NCBI GenBank assembly: GCA_963691755.1 | Contig: OY829366.1 | Coordinates: forward strand, 3,408,336 to 3,472,335 | From: Dinoroseobacter sp013215265 | GTDB lineage: Bacteria; Pseudomonadota; Alphaproteobacteria; Rhodobacterales; Rhodobacteraceae | Direction of reading: 5' to 3' | DNA: 64,000 bases | In this document: positions 1 to 8,838 of the stretch, in pieces | Numbering within the stretch: position 1 is the first letter of the stretch | Layout of the letters: each line of letters opens with the position of its first letter | Made by a program: the position numbers and the translations under genes | The notes under the pieces: generated by a model | What the model saw: the letters and a program-made list of their open reading frames with translations, nothing else | What the model was told of the DNA's origin: nothing | Databases searched by the model: none

Positions 1-204
1 GGTGCTTAATGTATCAACAAGAAGCGTCTTGCCCAAACCGGGCAATCCCATCAGCAACGCGTGGCCGCCTGACAGCATCGCAGTCAGCGCAAGATCGACA
101 ACTTCCTGCTGTCCGATGATACGAGTTGCGATGCTTTCCTTGGCTTCGCCGAGCTTCGCACTTAGGGCCTCGATCTCAGCTACAAGATTTTCGCTTTCCG
201 CCAT
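1..204 (-). CDS. MoxR-family AAA+ ATPase, partial (N-terminal 68 residues)
   Basis: The window edge cuts this gene, leaving only its 5' part. The visible translation starts with an acidic helix, then carries the IIGQQEVV segment typical of MoxR ATPases and the Walker A motif GLPGLGKT at about residues 54-61. MoxR ATPases act as chaperones that activate or assemble protein complexes, usually with a VWA-domain partner; the partner is not visible here. The gene is transcribed leftward and lies head to head with the DUF1285 gene, 62 bases away, an arrangement familiar in Rhodobacterales, where DUF58 and membrane genes normally follow MoxR. The start ATG is at 204. Family assignment is firm; the specific role is not known. 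Confidence 0.9.
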   Translation of the reverse strand, partial: MAESENLVAEIEALSAKLGEAKESIATRIIGQQEVVDLALTAMLSGGHALLMGLPGLGKTLLVDTLST

Positions 205-266
205 TGGTCGTGCTCCGCGCTGGAATTAGGTATGAGATACCTACCAACCTATGCTTAGCGGTGGAA

Positions 267-857
267 ATGGCAAAAGAGATGAGTGCACAAAACATTGTTA
301 CCCCGTCGGCAGAGGGCATTGCCGCCTCTGCACGTGCTGTCGGCAAGAAGGGTCTGCCACCTGTTGATCTGTGGAACCCACCCTTTTGCGGTGATCTCGA
401 TATCCGAATTGCACGCGATGGGACGTGGTTCTATTTGGGCACGCCAATTGGACGCCCCGGACTGGTCAAACTGTTCTCTTCGATCCTGAAAATCGAGAAT
501 GGGAAATATTTTCTGGTTACACCCGTTGAGAAAGTCGGCATCCGTGTGGATGACGCGCCCTTCGTCGCTGTTGATTTTGAGGTGAGTGGGACTGGCGATA
601 CGCAGGCGCTTACCTTCTTTACGCAAGTGGAGGATGAAGTGCATGCCGGTCCGGACAATCCGATCCGAATTGTGCGTGATCCCGAAACAGGAGAGCCCTC
701 ACCCTATGTTATGGTGAGGCGAGGCCTTGAAGCGTTGATTGATCGTAAGAGCTTTTATCGTTTGGTTGATCTTGGTGCGCATGAGGACAATTGGTTCGGA
801 GTTTGGTCCAGAGGCCAGTTCTTTCCCATTATACCAAGCGCCGAGCTGGACGACTAA
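267..857 (+). CDS. DUF1285 domain-containing protein
   Basis: This predicts a 196-residue soluble protein without membrane segments. The segments LPPVDLWNPPFCGDLDIRI, DGTWFYLGTPIGR and KYFLVTPVEKVGI are the hallmarks of the DUF1285 family, which is widespread in proteobacteria and of unproven biochemical function. It is divergent from the MoxR gene. The start is uncertain: ATG 267 has a GGTGG-like sequence a few bases upstream, ATG 279 (MSAQNIVT) would also fit the family length, and the reading frame stays open further upstream. I prefer 267. Confidence 0.85.
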   Translation: MAKEMSAQNIVTPSAEGIAASARAVGKKGLPPVDLWNPPFCGDLDIRIARDGTWFYLGTPIGRPGLVKLFSSILKIENGKYFLVTPVEKVGIRVDDAPFVAVDFEVSGTGDTQALTFFTQVEDEVHAGPDNPIRIVRDPETGEPSPYVMVRRGLEALIDRKSFYRLVDLGAHEDNWFGVWSRGQFFPIIPSAELDD

Positions 858-924
858 CGCCACAGTCGGTGAATGATTGTTAAAATATCAATCCTACAGG
901 TCATCACCGAAAAAGACCCCAAAT

Positions 925-1455
925 TTATGCTTCACGCCACTCTCCGGGGGCGAGGCCATCTATTGTCCAATCACCGATGGAATAGCGCACCAGGCGCAGC
1001 ACTGGCAGTCCGACCGCGGCACACATCCGACGTACCTGTCGGTTCTTTCCTTCTGTGATTGTCAATCGCAGCCAACTATCGACAATCGATTTTCGCACCC
1101 GTACCGGGGGATCACGAGGCCAAAGCCAATCTGGTTCCGGAACGGAACTCACGCGCGCGGGTCGCGTCTTGCCGTCTTTCAATAGAACGCCCTGCCGCAA
1201 CTGTTCCAGCGCAGCACCCTCTGGGACACCCTCTACCAACGCATAGTATGTTTTTGGCGTCTTGGCCTTTGGAGAGGAAATCCGTGCCTGTTGCTTTCCA
1301 TTGTCGGTCAGCAACAAAAGCCCTTCACTATCACGATCAAGCCGCCCAGCCGCATAAACGCCTGGCACATCAATCCAACGCTTCAACCCCGGCCACTGAC
1401 CTTCATCCGTGAACTGAGACAGCACATTCATCGGCTTATTGAAGGCGATCAGCAT
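925..1455 (-). CDS. rluE: RluE-like 23S rRNA pseudouridine synthase
   Basis: The 176-residue protein carries the pseudouridine synthase signature GRLDRDSEGLLLLTDNG with the catalytic aspartate at residue 40, followed by KTYYALVEG and the C-terminal EGKNRQVRRMCAAVG motif of the RsuA/RluB/RluE group. There is no N-terminal S4 domain, as in RluE, which modifies the peptidyl-transferase region of 23S rRNA. It isomerises uridine to pseudouridine in rRNA. It lies 63 bases downstream of polA on the same strand and may be cotranscribed with it. RluE rather than RluB/RluF is inferred from the short length and missing S4 domain; the exact target base cannot be read from sequence. Confidence 0.85.
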   Translation of the reverse strand: MLIAFNKPMNVLSQFTDEGQWPGLKRWIDVPGVYAAGRLDRDSEGLLLLTDNGKQQARISSPKAKTPKTYYALVEGVPEGAALEQLRQGVLLKDGKTRPARVSSVPEPDWLWPRDPPVRVRKSIVDSWLRLTITEGKNRQVRRMCAAVGLPVLRLVRYSIGDWTIDGLAPGEWREA

Positions 1456-1518
1456 TGGTTTCGTTGCTTTCTTAATATCACTTTGGAACGTGCGCCGTTT
1501 ACCCTCTCGCGCTTCAGA

Positions 1519-4311
1519 TCAATGGGCGGCTGCCCAGCTGTCCCCCACACCGGAATCTACGACCAATGGAACATCCAAACGGATTACAGGGTCGCAAGCC
1601 CCCTCCATCACTTCCCGAGCCCGCTCGGTCAGATCATCAACCGCATCTTCAGCCACCTCGAAAATGAGTTCATCGTGAACCTGCAAAAGCATTTTCGCAG
1701 AGACACCTTCAATGGCATCTTCCATGCGGATCATCGCGCGTCGGATGATGTCAGCCGCTGTCCCCTGGATCGGTGCGTTGATCGCTGCGCGTCGCGCGAA
1801 ACCGGCATGAGGTCCTTTTGAATTGATCTCAGGTGTGTGAATGCGGCGCCCGAACAGGGTCTCGACCCGGTTATGCTCTTTTGCGAAGGCTACGGTGTCG
1901 TCCATGTAGGTTCGAATGCCAGGGAAACGTTCAAAATACCGATCTATAAAGCCCTGCGCCTCGGCTCGCGGAATGCGCAGGTTCCGCGCCAGTCCGAAGC
2001 CTGAGATACCATAAATGACCCCAAAATTGATCGCCTTGGCCTGACGCCGAACGTCCGGGGTCATCTCATCCAGAGGAACGTTGAACATTTCCGAGGCTGT
2101 CGCTGCATGAATGTCCTGACCATCACGGAAGGCTTCTTTCAGCGAGTCGATCCCCGCGATATGGGCAAGGATACGCAGCTCAATCTGAGAATAATCGAGG
2201 CTGACAAGTACATTGCCCGGTTCGGCAACGAAGGCTTCGCGAATGCGGCGACCTTCCTCGGTTCTCACCGGTATGTTCTGCAGGTTCGGATCCGTGGACG
2301 CCAAACGACCCGTATTTGCGCCTGCAATTGAGTAGCTCGTGTGAACGCGCCCAGTGTCAGGATTGATATGTTCCTGTAACGCGTCAGTGTAGGTTGATTT
2401 CAGCTTCGAGAGCTGACGCCAATCGAGCACCCGTCGCGGCAGGTCATGTTCGGTCGCCAAGTCTTCCAACACCTCGGCACCGGTCGAATACTTGCCGGTT
2501 TTTGCACTCTTTTTTCCGCCCTCGAATCCCATCTTGCCGAAAAGGATTTCGCCCAGCTGCGCAGGGGAGCCGACGTTGAAAGATTCACCTGCGAGGTCGT
2601 GTATCTCAGCCTCTAGCCCAGCCATTTTCTGTGCAAAGGCATTCGACATGCGCGAAAGGGTATCGCGGTCCACCTTGATGCCATGCATTTCCATGCGGCC
2701 CAACACCGGCACAAGTGGTCTTTCCAGCCCCTCGTAAACACGGGTTACCTTGTTTGCGTGTAGCTGTGGTTTGAATTGCTGCCAAAGCCGCAAGGTAATG
2801 TCGGCATCTTCCGCTGCATATTTCGTCGCTTCATCTATCGGAACACGATCAAACGTGATCTGCGATTTTCCAGTGCCCAGCAGCGTTTTGATCGGGATCG
2901 GTGAATGCTGCAGGTACCTCTCGGACAGGCTGTCCATCCCGTGATTGTGCAAGCCGCCATGAAGCGCATAGGACAGAAGCATCGTGTCATCGATCGGGGC
3001 AATTTCGATCCCGACCCGTTTGAAAATCTTGGCATCGTATTTCATGTTCTGCCCGATCTTCATCACGCTCGGGTCTTCCAGCAGCGGTTTCAACATGGCC
3101 AAGGCAGCATTGAAGTCCATCTGCCCTTCCGCCAGTGACGCATCACCAAAAAGACCGTCATCTGATCCAGCTTTGTGGATCAGGGGGAGATAAGCCGCCT
3201 CCCCAGGCTCAATGCATAAACAGACACCCACGAGATCCGCGCGCATCTCGTTCAGACCGGTCGTCTCGGTATCTACAGCGACGTATCCCCGTCGATGCGC
3301 CTTTGCGATCCACTCAGCCAAAGTTTCAGTATCGCGGATGGTGACGTATTTTCCCGGATCGATTGGGGCGACTTCCGGAACATCGACGACGGGTGGCGCC
3401 ACGTCCTCAATAACAGGTGTCTCAAGCCCCAATTTGTCCGCAATCCGCTTTGTGATGGTTCGAAATTCCATCGAAGCGAGAAACCCAAGCAAAGCGTCTG
3501 GTTCCGGGTCGCGCACCTCAAGATCATCGAGTGCAAAATCAAGCATCATCCCGCAGTCCAGTTGCACAAGTGATCGGGACAACCGGATCTGGTCCGCGTT
3601 GTCGATCAGTGTCTGGCGACGTTTGGGTTGCTTGATCTCCTCAGCGCGCTCCAGCAATCCGTCAAGATCACCATATTCGTTGATCAGAAGGGCCGCGGTT
3701 TTCACACCGATACCGGGTGCCCCCGGCACGTTGTCTACGCTATCGCCTGCAAGCGCCTGCACATCAACCACGCGCTCCGGGCCGACTCCAAATTTCTCGA
3801 AAACGCCGTCGCGGTCGATCCGCTTGTTCTTCATCGGATCGAGCATCTCGACCCCGTCGCCCACCAGTTGCATCAAGTCCTTGTCGCTGGACAGGATCGT
3901 TACCCGACCGCCTGCATCCCGCGCCTGACAGGCCAGCGTTGCGATAATATCGTCCGCTTCAAACCCTTCCATTTCGTGTGTCGCAATATTGAAAGCACGG
4001 CTGGCATCACGCGTCAGTGGAATCTGAGGGCGCAAATCCTCGGGCATCTCGTCCCGGTTCGCTTTATACTGATCGTAAAGGTCGTTGCGAAACGTGTGGC
4101 TGCCTTTGTCAAAGATCACAGCAACATGGGTTGCGGCATCCGGACCTGTGTTTCCTTCCACATAGCGCTGCAACATGTTGCAAAAGCCACTAACTGCACC
4201 GACAGGCAAACCATCAGATTTACGGGTCAAAGGCGGCAGTGCATGAAACGCCCGGAAAATATATGCGGATCCGTCGATCAGATGCAGATGATGCCCTTTG
4301 CCAAATGCCAT
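1519..4311 (-). CDS. polA: DNA polymerase I
   Basis: This 930-residue enzyme fills gaps and removes RNA primers during replication and repair. The 5'-3' exonuclease domain occupies about the first 300 residues (LIDGSAYIFRAFHALPPL near the start; GIGVKTAALLI helix-hairpin-helix). The 3'-5' exonuclease domain follows with an intact DTE motif near residue 345, so proofreading should work. The polymerase domain carries DYSQIELR near 704, RRQAKAINFGVIYG and VHDELIF near 877. I chose ATG 4311 because an AAGGGAG ribosome-binding site lies ten bases upstream (4322-4328) and the first residues then match the family; the frame is open upstream to 4437, but that extension is unlike PolA. Confidence 0.97.
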   Translation of the reverse strand: MAFGKGHHLHLIDGSAYIFRAFHALPPLTRKSDGLPVGAVSGFCNMLQRYVEGNTGPDAATHVAVIFDKGSHTFRNDLYDQYKANRDEMPEDLRPQIPLTRDASRAFNIATHEMEGFEADDIIATLACQARDAGGRVTILSSDKDLMQLVGDGVEMLDPMKNKRIDRDGVFEKFGVGPERVVDVQALAGDSVDNVPGAPGIGVKTAALLINEYGDLDGLLERAEEIKQPKRRQTLIDNADQIRLSRSLVQLDCGMMLDFALDDLEVRDPEPDALLGFLASMEFRTITKRIADKLGLETPVIEDVAPPVVDVPEVAPIDPGKYVTIRDTETLAEWIAKAHRRGYVAVDTETTGLNEMRADLVGVCLCIEPGEAAYLPLIHKAGSDDGLFGDASLAEGQMDFNAALAMLKPLLEDPSVMKIGQNMKYDAKIFKRVGIEIAPIDDTMLLSYALHGGLHNHGMDSLSERYLQHSPIPIKTLLGTGKSQITFDRVPIDEATKYAAEDADITLRLWQQFKPQLHANKVTRVYEGLERPLVPVLGRMEMHGIKVDRDTLSRMSNAFAQKMAGLEAEIHDLAGESFNVGSPAQLGEILFGKMGFEGGKKSAKTGKYSTGAEVLEDLATEHDLPRRVLDWRQLSKLKSTYTDALQEHINPDTGRVHTSYSIAGANTGRLASTDPNLQNIPVRTEEGRRIREAFVAEPGNVLVSLDYSQIELRILAHIAGIDSLKEAFRDGQDIHAATASEMFNVPLDEMTPDVRRQAKAINFGVIYGISGFGLARNLRIPRAEAQGFIDRYFERFPGIRTYMDDTVAFAKEHNRVETLFGRRIHTPEINSKGPHAGFARRAAINAPIQGTAADIIRRAMIRMEDAIEGVSAKMLLQVHDELIFEVAEDAVDDLTERAREVMEGACDPVIRLDVPLVVDSGVGDSWAAAH

Positions 4312-4566
4312 GATGCGTGCGCTCCCTTGGTCCAGACTCATGGTTTGCCATGGGGGCGCACAAAGGGCTAGGGCCTCACTGACCAATCCGATGATCTGCC
4401 GCGCTTCACCTAGGTTCTCATCGGACCGATTACTCACGTTACGCTAAACGCATCGAGTTGCCCGCTTACGACTACGGTCAGTTTTCACGCGTCCTCTTAA
4501 GGTCGGCTCTTGCTTTAGCTGGCTGACTGTTTCGCAATCGAACACATTCCTGCGATCACGGTCAGA

Positions 4567-5226
4567 TTATCCCGCACTTTGCACCAAATGCATCATGATC
4601 GCGATGAAAAACACCAGTGACGCGACCATGACGAAGACGTGCCAGATGGTGTTGTGGTAGCGCCAGCGTTCGACAACGAGAAAGACCGTTCCCGCAGTGT
4701 AGAGCAGGCCCCCCGCGAACATGAGCGCCACGACCGCCGGAGAGAGGGTGTTCAATATGTCCCATCCACCAATCAAAATACCCCAGCCCATGGCAAGACA
4801 CGTCATTATACCCAACATCGAATTTCGTTTGGGAAGGAACACGGCGAGGGCTGTGCCAACGACGGCGGCGATCCATATCCCCGCCAGCATAACAAGACCA
4901 TGACCGCCAGAGAGCAAGGCGAATGGCGTATAAGTCCCTGCAATCTTAAAATAAATTGCTGAGTGATCGAGCCTCTTCAGGAAGGGTGTCCAGTTGGGGA
5001 TGTGCAGATGATTGTACATCAGAGAACATAAGATCATCGCGATCAGTGTCGCCCCATAGATACTGGTAGAGGTGACGGCAGCTGCATCACCGCGCAAAAC
5101 GGCGGCGAGCGTAATCATGACCGGAACAGCGGCAACGGCCATAACAAGTGCAATAAGATGAACGGCAGCGTCGCTGATCAGTTCTGCTTTGGTGTATTGG
5201 CGGGATCGTTCTGTAGCGTCGGACAT
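4567..5226 (-). CDS. trhA: Hemolysin III / PAQR-family membrane protein
   Basis: The 219-residue protein has seven predicted hydrophobic segments and the family features YNHLHIPN, a DHSAIYFKIAGTYTPF stretch and a C-terminal YHNTIWHVFVM histidine motif of the HlyIII/YqfA/PAQR group. Members are inner-membrane proteins; bacterial ones are linked to membrane energetics or fluidity (TrhA), and true haemolysis is doubtful. ATG 5226 is preferred to a GTG two codons upstream. It sits between polA and a small zinc-protein gene, all on the minus strand, with a 255-base gap to polA that holds the polA promoter region but no other gene I can support. Confidence 0.88.
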   Translation of the reverse strand: MSDATERSRQYTKAELISDAAVHLIALVMAVAAVPVMITLAAVLRGDAAAVTSTSIYGATLIAMILCSLMYNHLHIPNWTPFLKRLDHSAIYFKIAGTYTPFALLSGGHGLVMLAGIWIAAVVGTALAVFLPKRNSMLGIMTCLAMGWGILIGGWDILNTLSPAVVALMFAGGLLYTAGTVFLVVERWRYHNTIWHVFVMVASLVFFIAIMMHLVQSAG

Positions 5227-5332
5227 ATCCACAGTTTACACGGCGAATGTGATCCCGAAATGGGATCGGGAAGCTGACGTAGCGTTAGGTTACGTAAAGT
5301 AGGCCGGCTTTGCAGCCTCGCTCGCGAAAGCG

Positions 5333-5515
5333 TTACGACTGTGCAGCCTCATGACCTTCCAAAATGTAGCGCTTGTCGCAATACGGGCACTCAACCCAGC
5401 CCTGATCCTCTGCAATCTGCAACCAGACCCTTGGGTGCCCCAAAGCTCCCTCACCCCCATCACATGCGATGCGGCGGCTGCTGACAATTTCGGTTTCGGG
5501 AACTTGCGTTGTCAT
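5333..5515 (-). CDS. Small zinc-finger (CHCC-type) protein
   Basis: This 60-residue protein carries C18, H27, C43 and C46 in the spacing of the zf-CHCC family, with the core segments RIACDGGEGALGHPRVWL and VECPYCDKRYIL. The family is related to the small NDUFS6/NUMM-type subunit of mitochondrial complex I and is common in alphaproteobacteria, where it is thought to be a zinc-binding accessory protein of respiratory complex I. The complex I link is inferred from the family, since no nuo genes are in the window. It is transcribed toward the HlyIII gene and divergently from the ABC ATPase gene. Confidence 0.88.
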   Translation of the reverse strand: MTTQVPETEIVSSRRIACDGGEGALGHPRVWLQIAEDQGWVECPYCDKRYILEGHEAAQS

Positions 5516-5616
5516 CTAAGGCGTCCTTCATTGCTTGCCGAGGGTAGGCTGGCGCGTTACGTGGCGCGCATATTACCCGGCCCTGAAGGCGGGGCAAGAG
5601 CGCAGAAGAGGACGCC

Positions 5617-6546
5617 ATGTCACACAATGCCATTTCGATCCGAAACTTGCGCAAAACATATGCTGGCAACCGAAAAACCAGCCCGAAAGAAGCGCTCAAG
5701 GGCGTCGATCTTGATGTTCCTGCAGGCTCAATATTCGGCTTGCTTGGTCCAAACGGGGCGGGCAAATCGACCCTGATCAATATTCTCGCCGGATTGGTGA
5801 CAAAATCTTCAGGGCAAGTCGAGATCTGGGGCTTCGATCAAGATATCAATCCACGCCAAAGTCGGGCGGCAATCGGCGTTATGCCACAAGAGTTGAACCT
5901 AGACCCCTTCTTCACGCCACGCGGGGCGCTCGATGTACAAGCCGGGCTTTACGGCGTTCCCAAAGCCCAGCGACGCACCGAAGAGATTTTGAAACTTGTC
6001 GGGTTGGACGACAAAGCAGAAGCCTATGCACGTACGTTGTCAGGCGGCATGCGGCGACGTTTATTATTGGGCAAGGCGCTCGTTCACACCCCCCAGGTGC
6101 TGGTGCTTGATGAACCAACCGCAGGTGTGGATATCGAATTAAGACAGATGCTTTGGCGCAATGTCCGGCAACTGAACCAAGATGGGATGACGATCATTCT
6201 GACAACGCATTATCTCGAAGAAGCCCAGGAGATGTGTGACGAGATCGCAATCATCAATCACGGCCAGAAAATCACCCAGGACAAGACCGAAAACCTGTTG
6301 GCACGCCTTGACGCGAAAACCTTGCTCGTGACACCGGCGGCTCCAGCGGACAAGGAATTATCGCTTCCGGCTGGTGTCACTCTGTCAAAGCGCGGCGAGG
6401 TACTCGCGCTGAGTTATCGGAAGGGTCAGATCAGCGTGGAAGACCTGCTGAGCGCGGTGCACGAGGCAGGTGTCTCCATCCGGGATGTGGCGACCGAGGA
6501 GCCGGATTTGGAAGACGTCTTTCTGGAGCTGACTTCGACGCCTTGA
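5617..6546 (+). CDS. ABC transporter ATP-binding protein (YadG-like)
   Basis: The 309-residue ATPase has Walker A GPNGAGKST at 44-52, a signature LSGGMRRRLLLGKAL near residue 142 and Walker B VLVLDEPTAGVD shortly after, then an H-loop TTHYLEEAQEM. Length and C-terminal extension resemble YadG/CcmA-type exporter ATPases that pair with ABC-2 permeases. No permease gene is adjacent: the next gene is convergent. It is therefore either an orphan subunit working with a permease elsewhere or a stand-alone ATPase. The start ATG 5617 follows an AGAGGACGCC ribosome-binding region. The substrate is unknown. Confidence 0.9.
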   Translation: MSHNAISIRNLRKTYAGNRKTSPKEALKGVDLDVPAGSIFGLLGPNGAGKSTLINILAGLVTKSSGQVEIWGFDQDINPRQSRAAIGVMPQELNLDPFFTPRGALDVQAGLYGVPKAQRRTEEILKLVGLDDKAEAYARTLSGGMRRRLLLGKALVHTPQVLVLDEPTAGVDIELRQMLWRNVRQLNQDGMTIILTTHYLEEAQEMCDEIAIINHGQKITQDKTENLLARLDAKTLLVTPAAPADKELSLPAGVTLSKRGEVLALSYRKGQISVEDLLSAVHEAGVSIRDVATEEPDLEDVFLELTSTP

Positions 6547-6695
6547 TAGTCCGCGCAAACAAACAAAACTCTTCATTTGCCACCAAATACTTTATGATCA
6601 AGGCCCAAGGGAAAACAGCGGTGAACTACAATTTTCGACGCGGGATTGAAGTCGCTACTTGGGCGCCATCATTTCTCCACGACAACTACACCGAT

Positions 6696-6720
6696 CACCT
6701 GCTTCGCGATGAAGCAGGTG
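6696..6720 (+). terminator. Rho-independent-like hairpin between convergent ABC ATPase and HIT genes
   Basis: A perfect ten-base stem, CACCTGCTTC at 6696-6705 and GAAGCAGGTG at 6711-6720, encloses the loop GCGAT and is followed by TCTTT on the plus strand. It lies between the ends of two convergent genes and probably serves the plus-strand transcript; on the minus strand there is no T-run. The 177-base gap between the two genes shows no other recognisable element. Confidence 0.75.
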
Positions 6721-6723
6721 TCT

Positions 6724-7092
6724 TTAGACTTTAGCCAGCATCCGCCCAAGGCCACGTCCCCCAAGAATATGGACATGCAAATGGGGGACTTCCTGGACCC
6801 CGTTCTGTCCGGCATTCGAGATCATCCGCCATCCATCACCTTCCACCCCAAGCTTCTTACAAATGGCGGCAACGGTCCGGGTATAATCCAGAATCTCCGC
6901 ATCAGATGCGTCAGATGCAAAATGGTCATAGGTCACGTAGGGCCCTTTCGGGATTACCAGAACGTGGATTGGAGCCTGCGGATATATGTCTTCAAACGCG
7001 AGCGTATGTTCTGTTTCCATCACGGTGCGGTTGGGAATCTCGCCGCGAAGAATTTTGGCGAAAATATTCTCTGGGTCGTAAGTGTAGGCCAT
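6724..7092 (-). CDS. HIT family nucleotide-binding protein (HinT-like)
   Basis: This 122-residue protein has the histidine-triad motif HLHVH at residues 104-108 and the family segments FAKILRGEIP, AFEDIYPQAPIHVLVIPK and SNAGQNGVQEVPHLHVH. HinT-type enzymes hydrolyse purine nucleoside phosphoramidates and aminoacyl-adenylates in the cytoplasm. It lies 20 bases downstream of the DUF5928/glycosyltransferase-like gene on the same strand, so the two are probably cotranscribed. Family certainty is high; the physiological substrate is not deducible. Confidence 0.93.
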   Translation of the reverse strand: MAYTYDPENIFAKILRGEIPNRTVMETEHTLAFEDIYPQAPIHVLVIPKGPYVTYDHFASDASDAEILDYTRTVAAICKKLGVEGDGWRMISNAGQNGVQEVPHLHVHILGGRGLGRMLAKV

Positions 7093-7112
7093 CGATCGGC
7101 TCCTTGGTCGTA

Positions 7113-8690
7113 TCAGTCTTGGAAAAGAGTTGGGTCACTTGCGATCCCATGTGCCTGTTCCCATGAAATTCGGAAAAACTCAGCCAAAACACCCGTATTG
7201 TTTTCGGCGCTTTCGCTTTCATCAATATGGTAGACATCGCTGAAATTTGCTTCGCGTATCCGGTCCTGATCCAACGCCACTTCCTGTCGCAGGGATGGAA
7301 GCAAGCGTGCCTTGGTGTCAGCCGACGGTGTATCCCCTGCCAAGCCGATACGTCGTGCATGTTTCAGAAGATAGGTGTCGCTGTAGCTGCATTTGATCTC
7401 CAGCATGCGCGTACGCACCTTGTCAGAGTAAAAATCACGCATCAGGTCGATGTCTGATGGATCAAGGCAGATCACAAGTCGCTCAGTCTGATGGTAATCA
7501 TAAAGCATCCGCAGAAGCGCACGACGATGGCGGGTACGTTTATCGAGAGAACTTTCGAGCCCGCCCAGATCAGGTAGGTCAGCGTCTAGCTCTTTAAACA
7601 GATACTCCACCCCTTTCAGGCCAAACGTCGATCGCGCAATACCAAGCAAGCGTTTACCGATGTGCCATTTCTTACAGGCGAATATCAGCAATTCACGATC
7701 ACGGCCTACGCTTGACTCCGTTTCCCAGAACCTTGGCGCAAAACGGCGACCAATCCGTCCACGCCCTGTCAGGAACGCATGAAGCTTGCGGCCTTCATTG
7801 GATAAATCAAAACTATCTCTTTCTGACGACCAGACCTCCCCAAGACGCTGTTTCAAGTCTATGGCCTCAGGACTAATCTTACGCGCAAACAGGTAGTCCT
7901 GACTGAGTAGCAAATCATAGTGATCATCGTAGAATGTGGCCGGCATGCCGTAGTCAGTGAACATAAGAAAGGTGAGCGTATGGCTTTCAATCTCGGCATC
8001 CGCGATGAGATGTCGAACAAGGGTCTGAAAAAACGTCTCATCCGGTATCCAGGTTGTACGGAAGAAGCTGATAACATCAGGACGTTCATCAACAAACTCC
8101 AAAACCGTATCAACTGTACTGCGACGCAGGCACCACCACTGGCTTCCGATCATCATTTTCAGATCCTGAGGCGGTTCCCGCTTCATCCCAAGCCGCTTCT
8201 GAGTATTCCACGCCAGATAAAAACGCTTGGGTTGTGTACGTTCATTAAACCAATGCCGGTAGATCAGCCGGTCTTCCTGCATCCCGGTTTTGATCCAACC
8301 AGAGGTAAAGAAATCCACGCTCTCTATGTAATCGGTCTGCCCGGGCGCTAGCATGGTATGCGCAAATTTCGCGGATTTGATCGACATGCAGTCGCCCGAC
8401 AACATGTAGAAATGTGTCGCATCCTTGAATGTGTCGCGCGCAGCTTTCAAGCTGACCAACGTCGCCTCAACGAGGCTCCATTCTCCCCAACCGCAAGAGA
8501 CACGACGCGGTGCAAGAATGATACTGGGATCGGTTCCTAAAGCGTCACGAATTTGAGAGTAGGCCTCATCTGACGCGTTTGCGTCGAAATGGATTGCAAT
8601 GACGTCCCCTTCTGCCGTCAAACGGCGCGCCTGGGCAATGACCGCCTCGGGATCCTTATGACACAGAAGTATGAACGCAATACGGGTCAT
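7113..8690 (-). CDS. Core-2/I-branching GlcNAc-transferase-like protein with C-terminal DUF5928-like region
   Basis: The 525-residue protein begins MTRIAFILLCHKDPEAV and continues with FHFDANASDE-like, FYMLSGDCMSIKSA and GSQWWCLRRSTVD segments, which match the core-2/I-branching beta-1,6-N-acetylglucosaminyltransferase fold over roughly the first 280 residues. The remaining part resembles the DUF5928 region found in Rhodobacterales proteins of this type; I am less sure of that assignment. It has no signal peptide or membrane helix and probably modifies a glycan in the cytoplasm. A sulfotransferase gene starts divergently 148 bases away, which suggests a shared role in decorating a surface polysaccharide or glycoprotein. 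The acceptor is unknown. Confidence 0.8.
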   Translation of the reverse strand: MTRIAFILLCHKDPEAVIAQARRLTAEGDVIAIHFDANASDEAYSQIRDALGTDPSIILAPRRVSCGWGEWSLVEATLVSLKAARDTFKDATHFYMLSGDCMSIKSAKFAHTMLAPGQTDYIESVDFFTSGWIKTGMQEDRLIYRHWFNERTQPKRFYLAWNTQKRLGMKREPPQDLKMMIGSQWWCLRRSTVDTVLEFVDERPDVISFFRTTWIPDETFFQTLVRHLIADAEIESHTLTFLMFTDYGMPATFYDDHYDLLLSQDYLFARKISPEAIDLKQRLGEVWSSERDSFDLSNEGRKLHAFLTGRGRIGRRFAPRFWETESSVGRDRELLIFACKKWHIGKRLLGIARSTFGLKGVEYLFKELDADLPDLGGLESSLDKRTRHRRALLRMLYDYHQTERLVICLDPSDIDLMRDFYSDKVRTRMLEIKCSYSDTYLLKHARRIGLAGDTPSADTKARLLPSLRQEVALDQDRIREANFSDVYHIDESESAENNTGVLAEFFRISWEQAHGIASDPTLFQD

Positions 8691-8743
8691 GAATAGGTCA
8701 CGGTTTCAAGTTATCTGATGCTGCAATGGCATGTACGCGTTGC

Positions 8744-8770
8744 ACCAACATCCAATAGTTGGTTCTTTTT
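8744..8770 (+). terminator. Terminator-like hairpin upstream of the sulfotransferase gene
   Basis: ACCAAC at 8744-8749 pairs with GTTGGT at 8758-8763 across an eight-base loop, followed directly by TTCTTTTT on the plus strand. No plus-strand gene precedes it, so it would end a leader transcript or a small RNA started inside the divergent gene region. The six-base stem is short and the call is weak. Confidence 0.35.
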
Positions 8771-8838
8771 GAATACAGTCTTGTAAGGGCTGATCAAGCG
8801 CTGCGGGCAAAATGCAGACAATTTGAGGAACACGAGCC

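Noticed and set aside
1291..1821. 176-codon frame on the plus strand
   Set aside because: Opposite the ends of rluE and polA, no family features.
3212..3928. 238-codon frame on the plus strand
   Set aside because: Antisense to polA; Ser/Arg-rich shadow translation.
4312..4437. Longer N-terminus of DNA polymerase I
   Set aside because: The family start is at 4311 with a good ribosome-binding site; the extra 42 residues look unlike PolA.
5251..5267. GATCCC/GGGATC hairpin upstream of the HlyIII gene as a terminator
   Set aside because: The stem is short and has no T-run on either strand; it may be chance.
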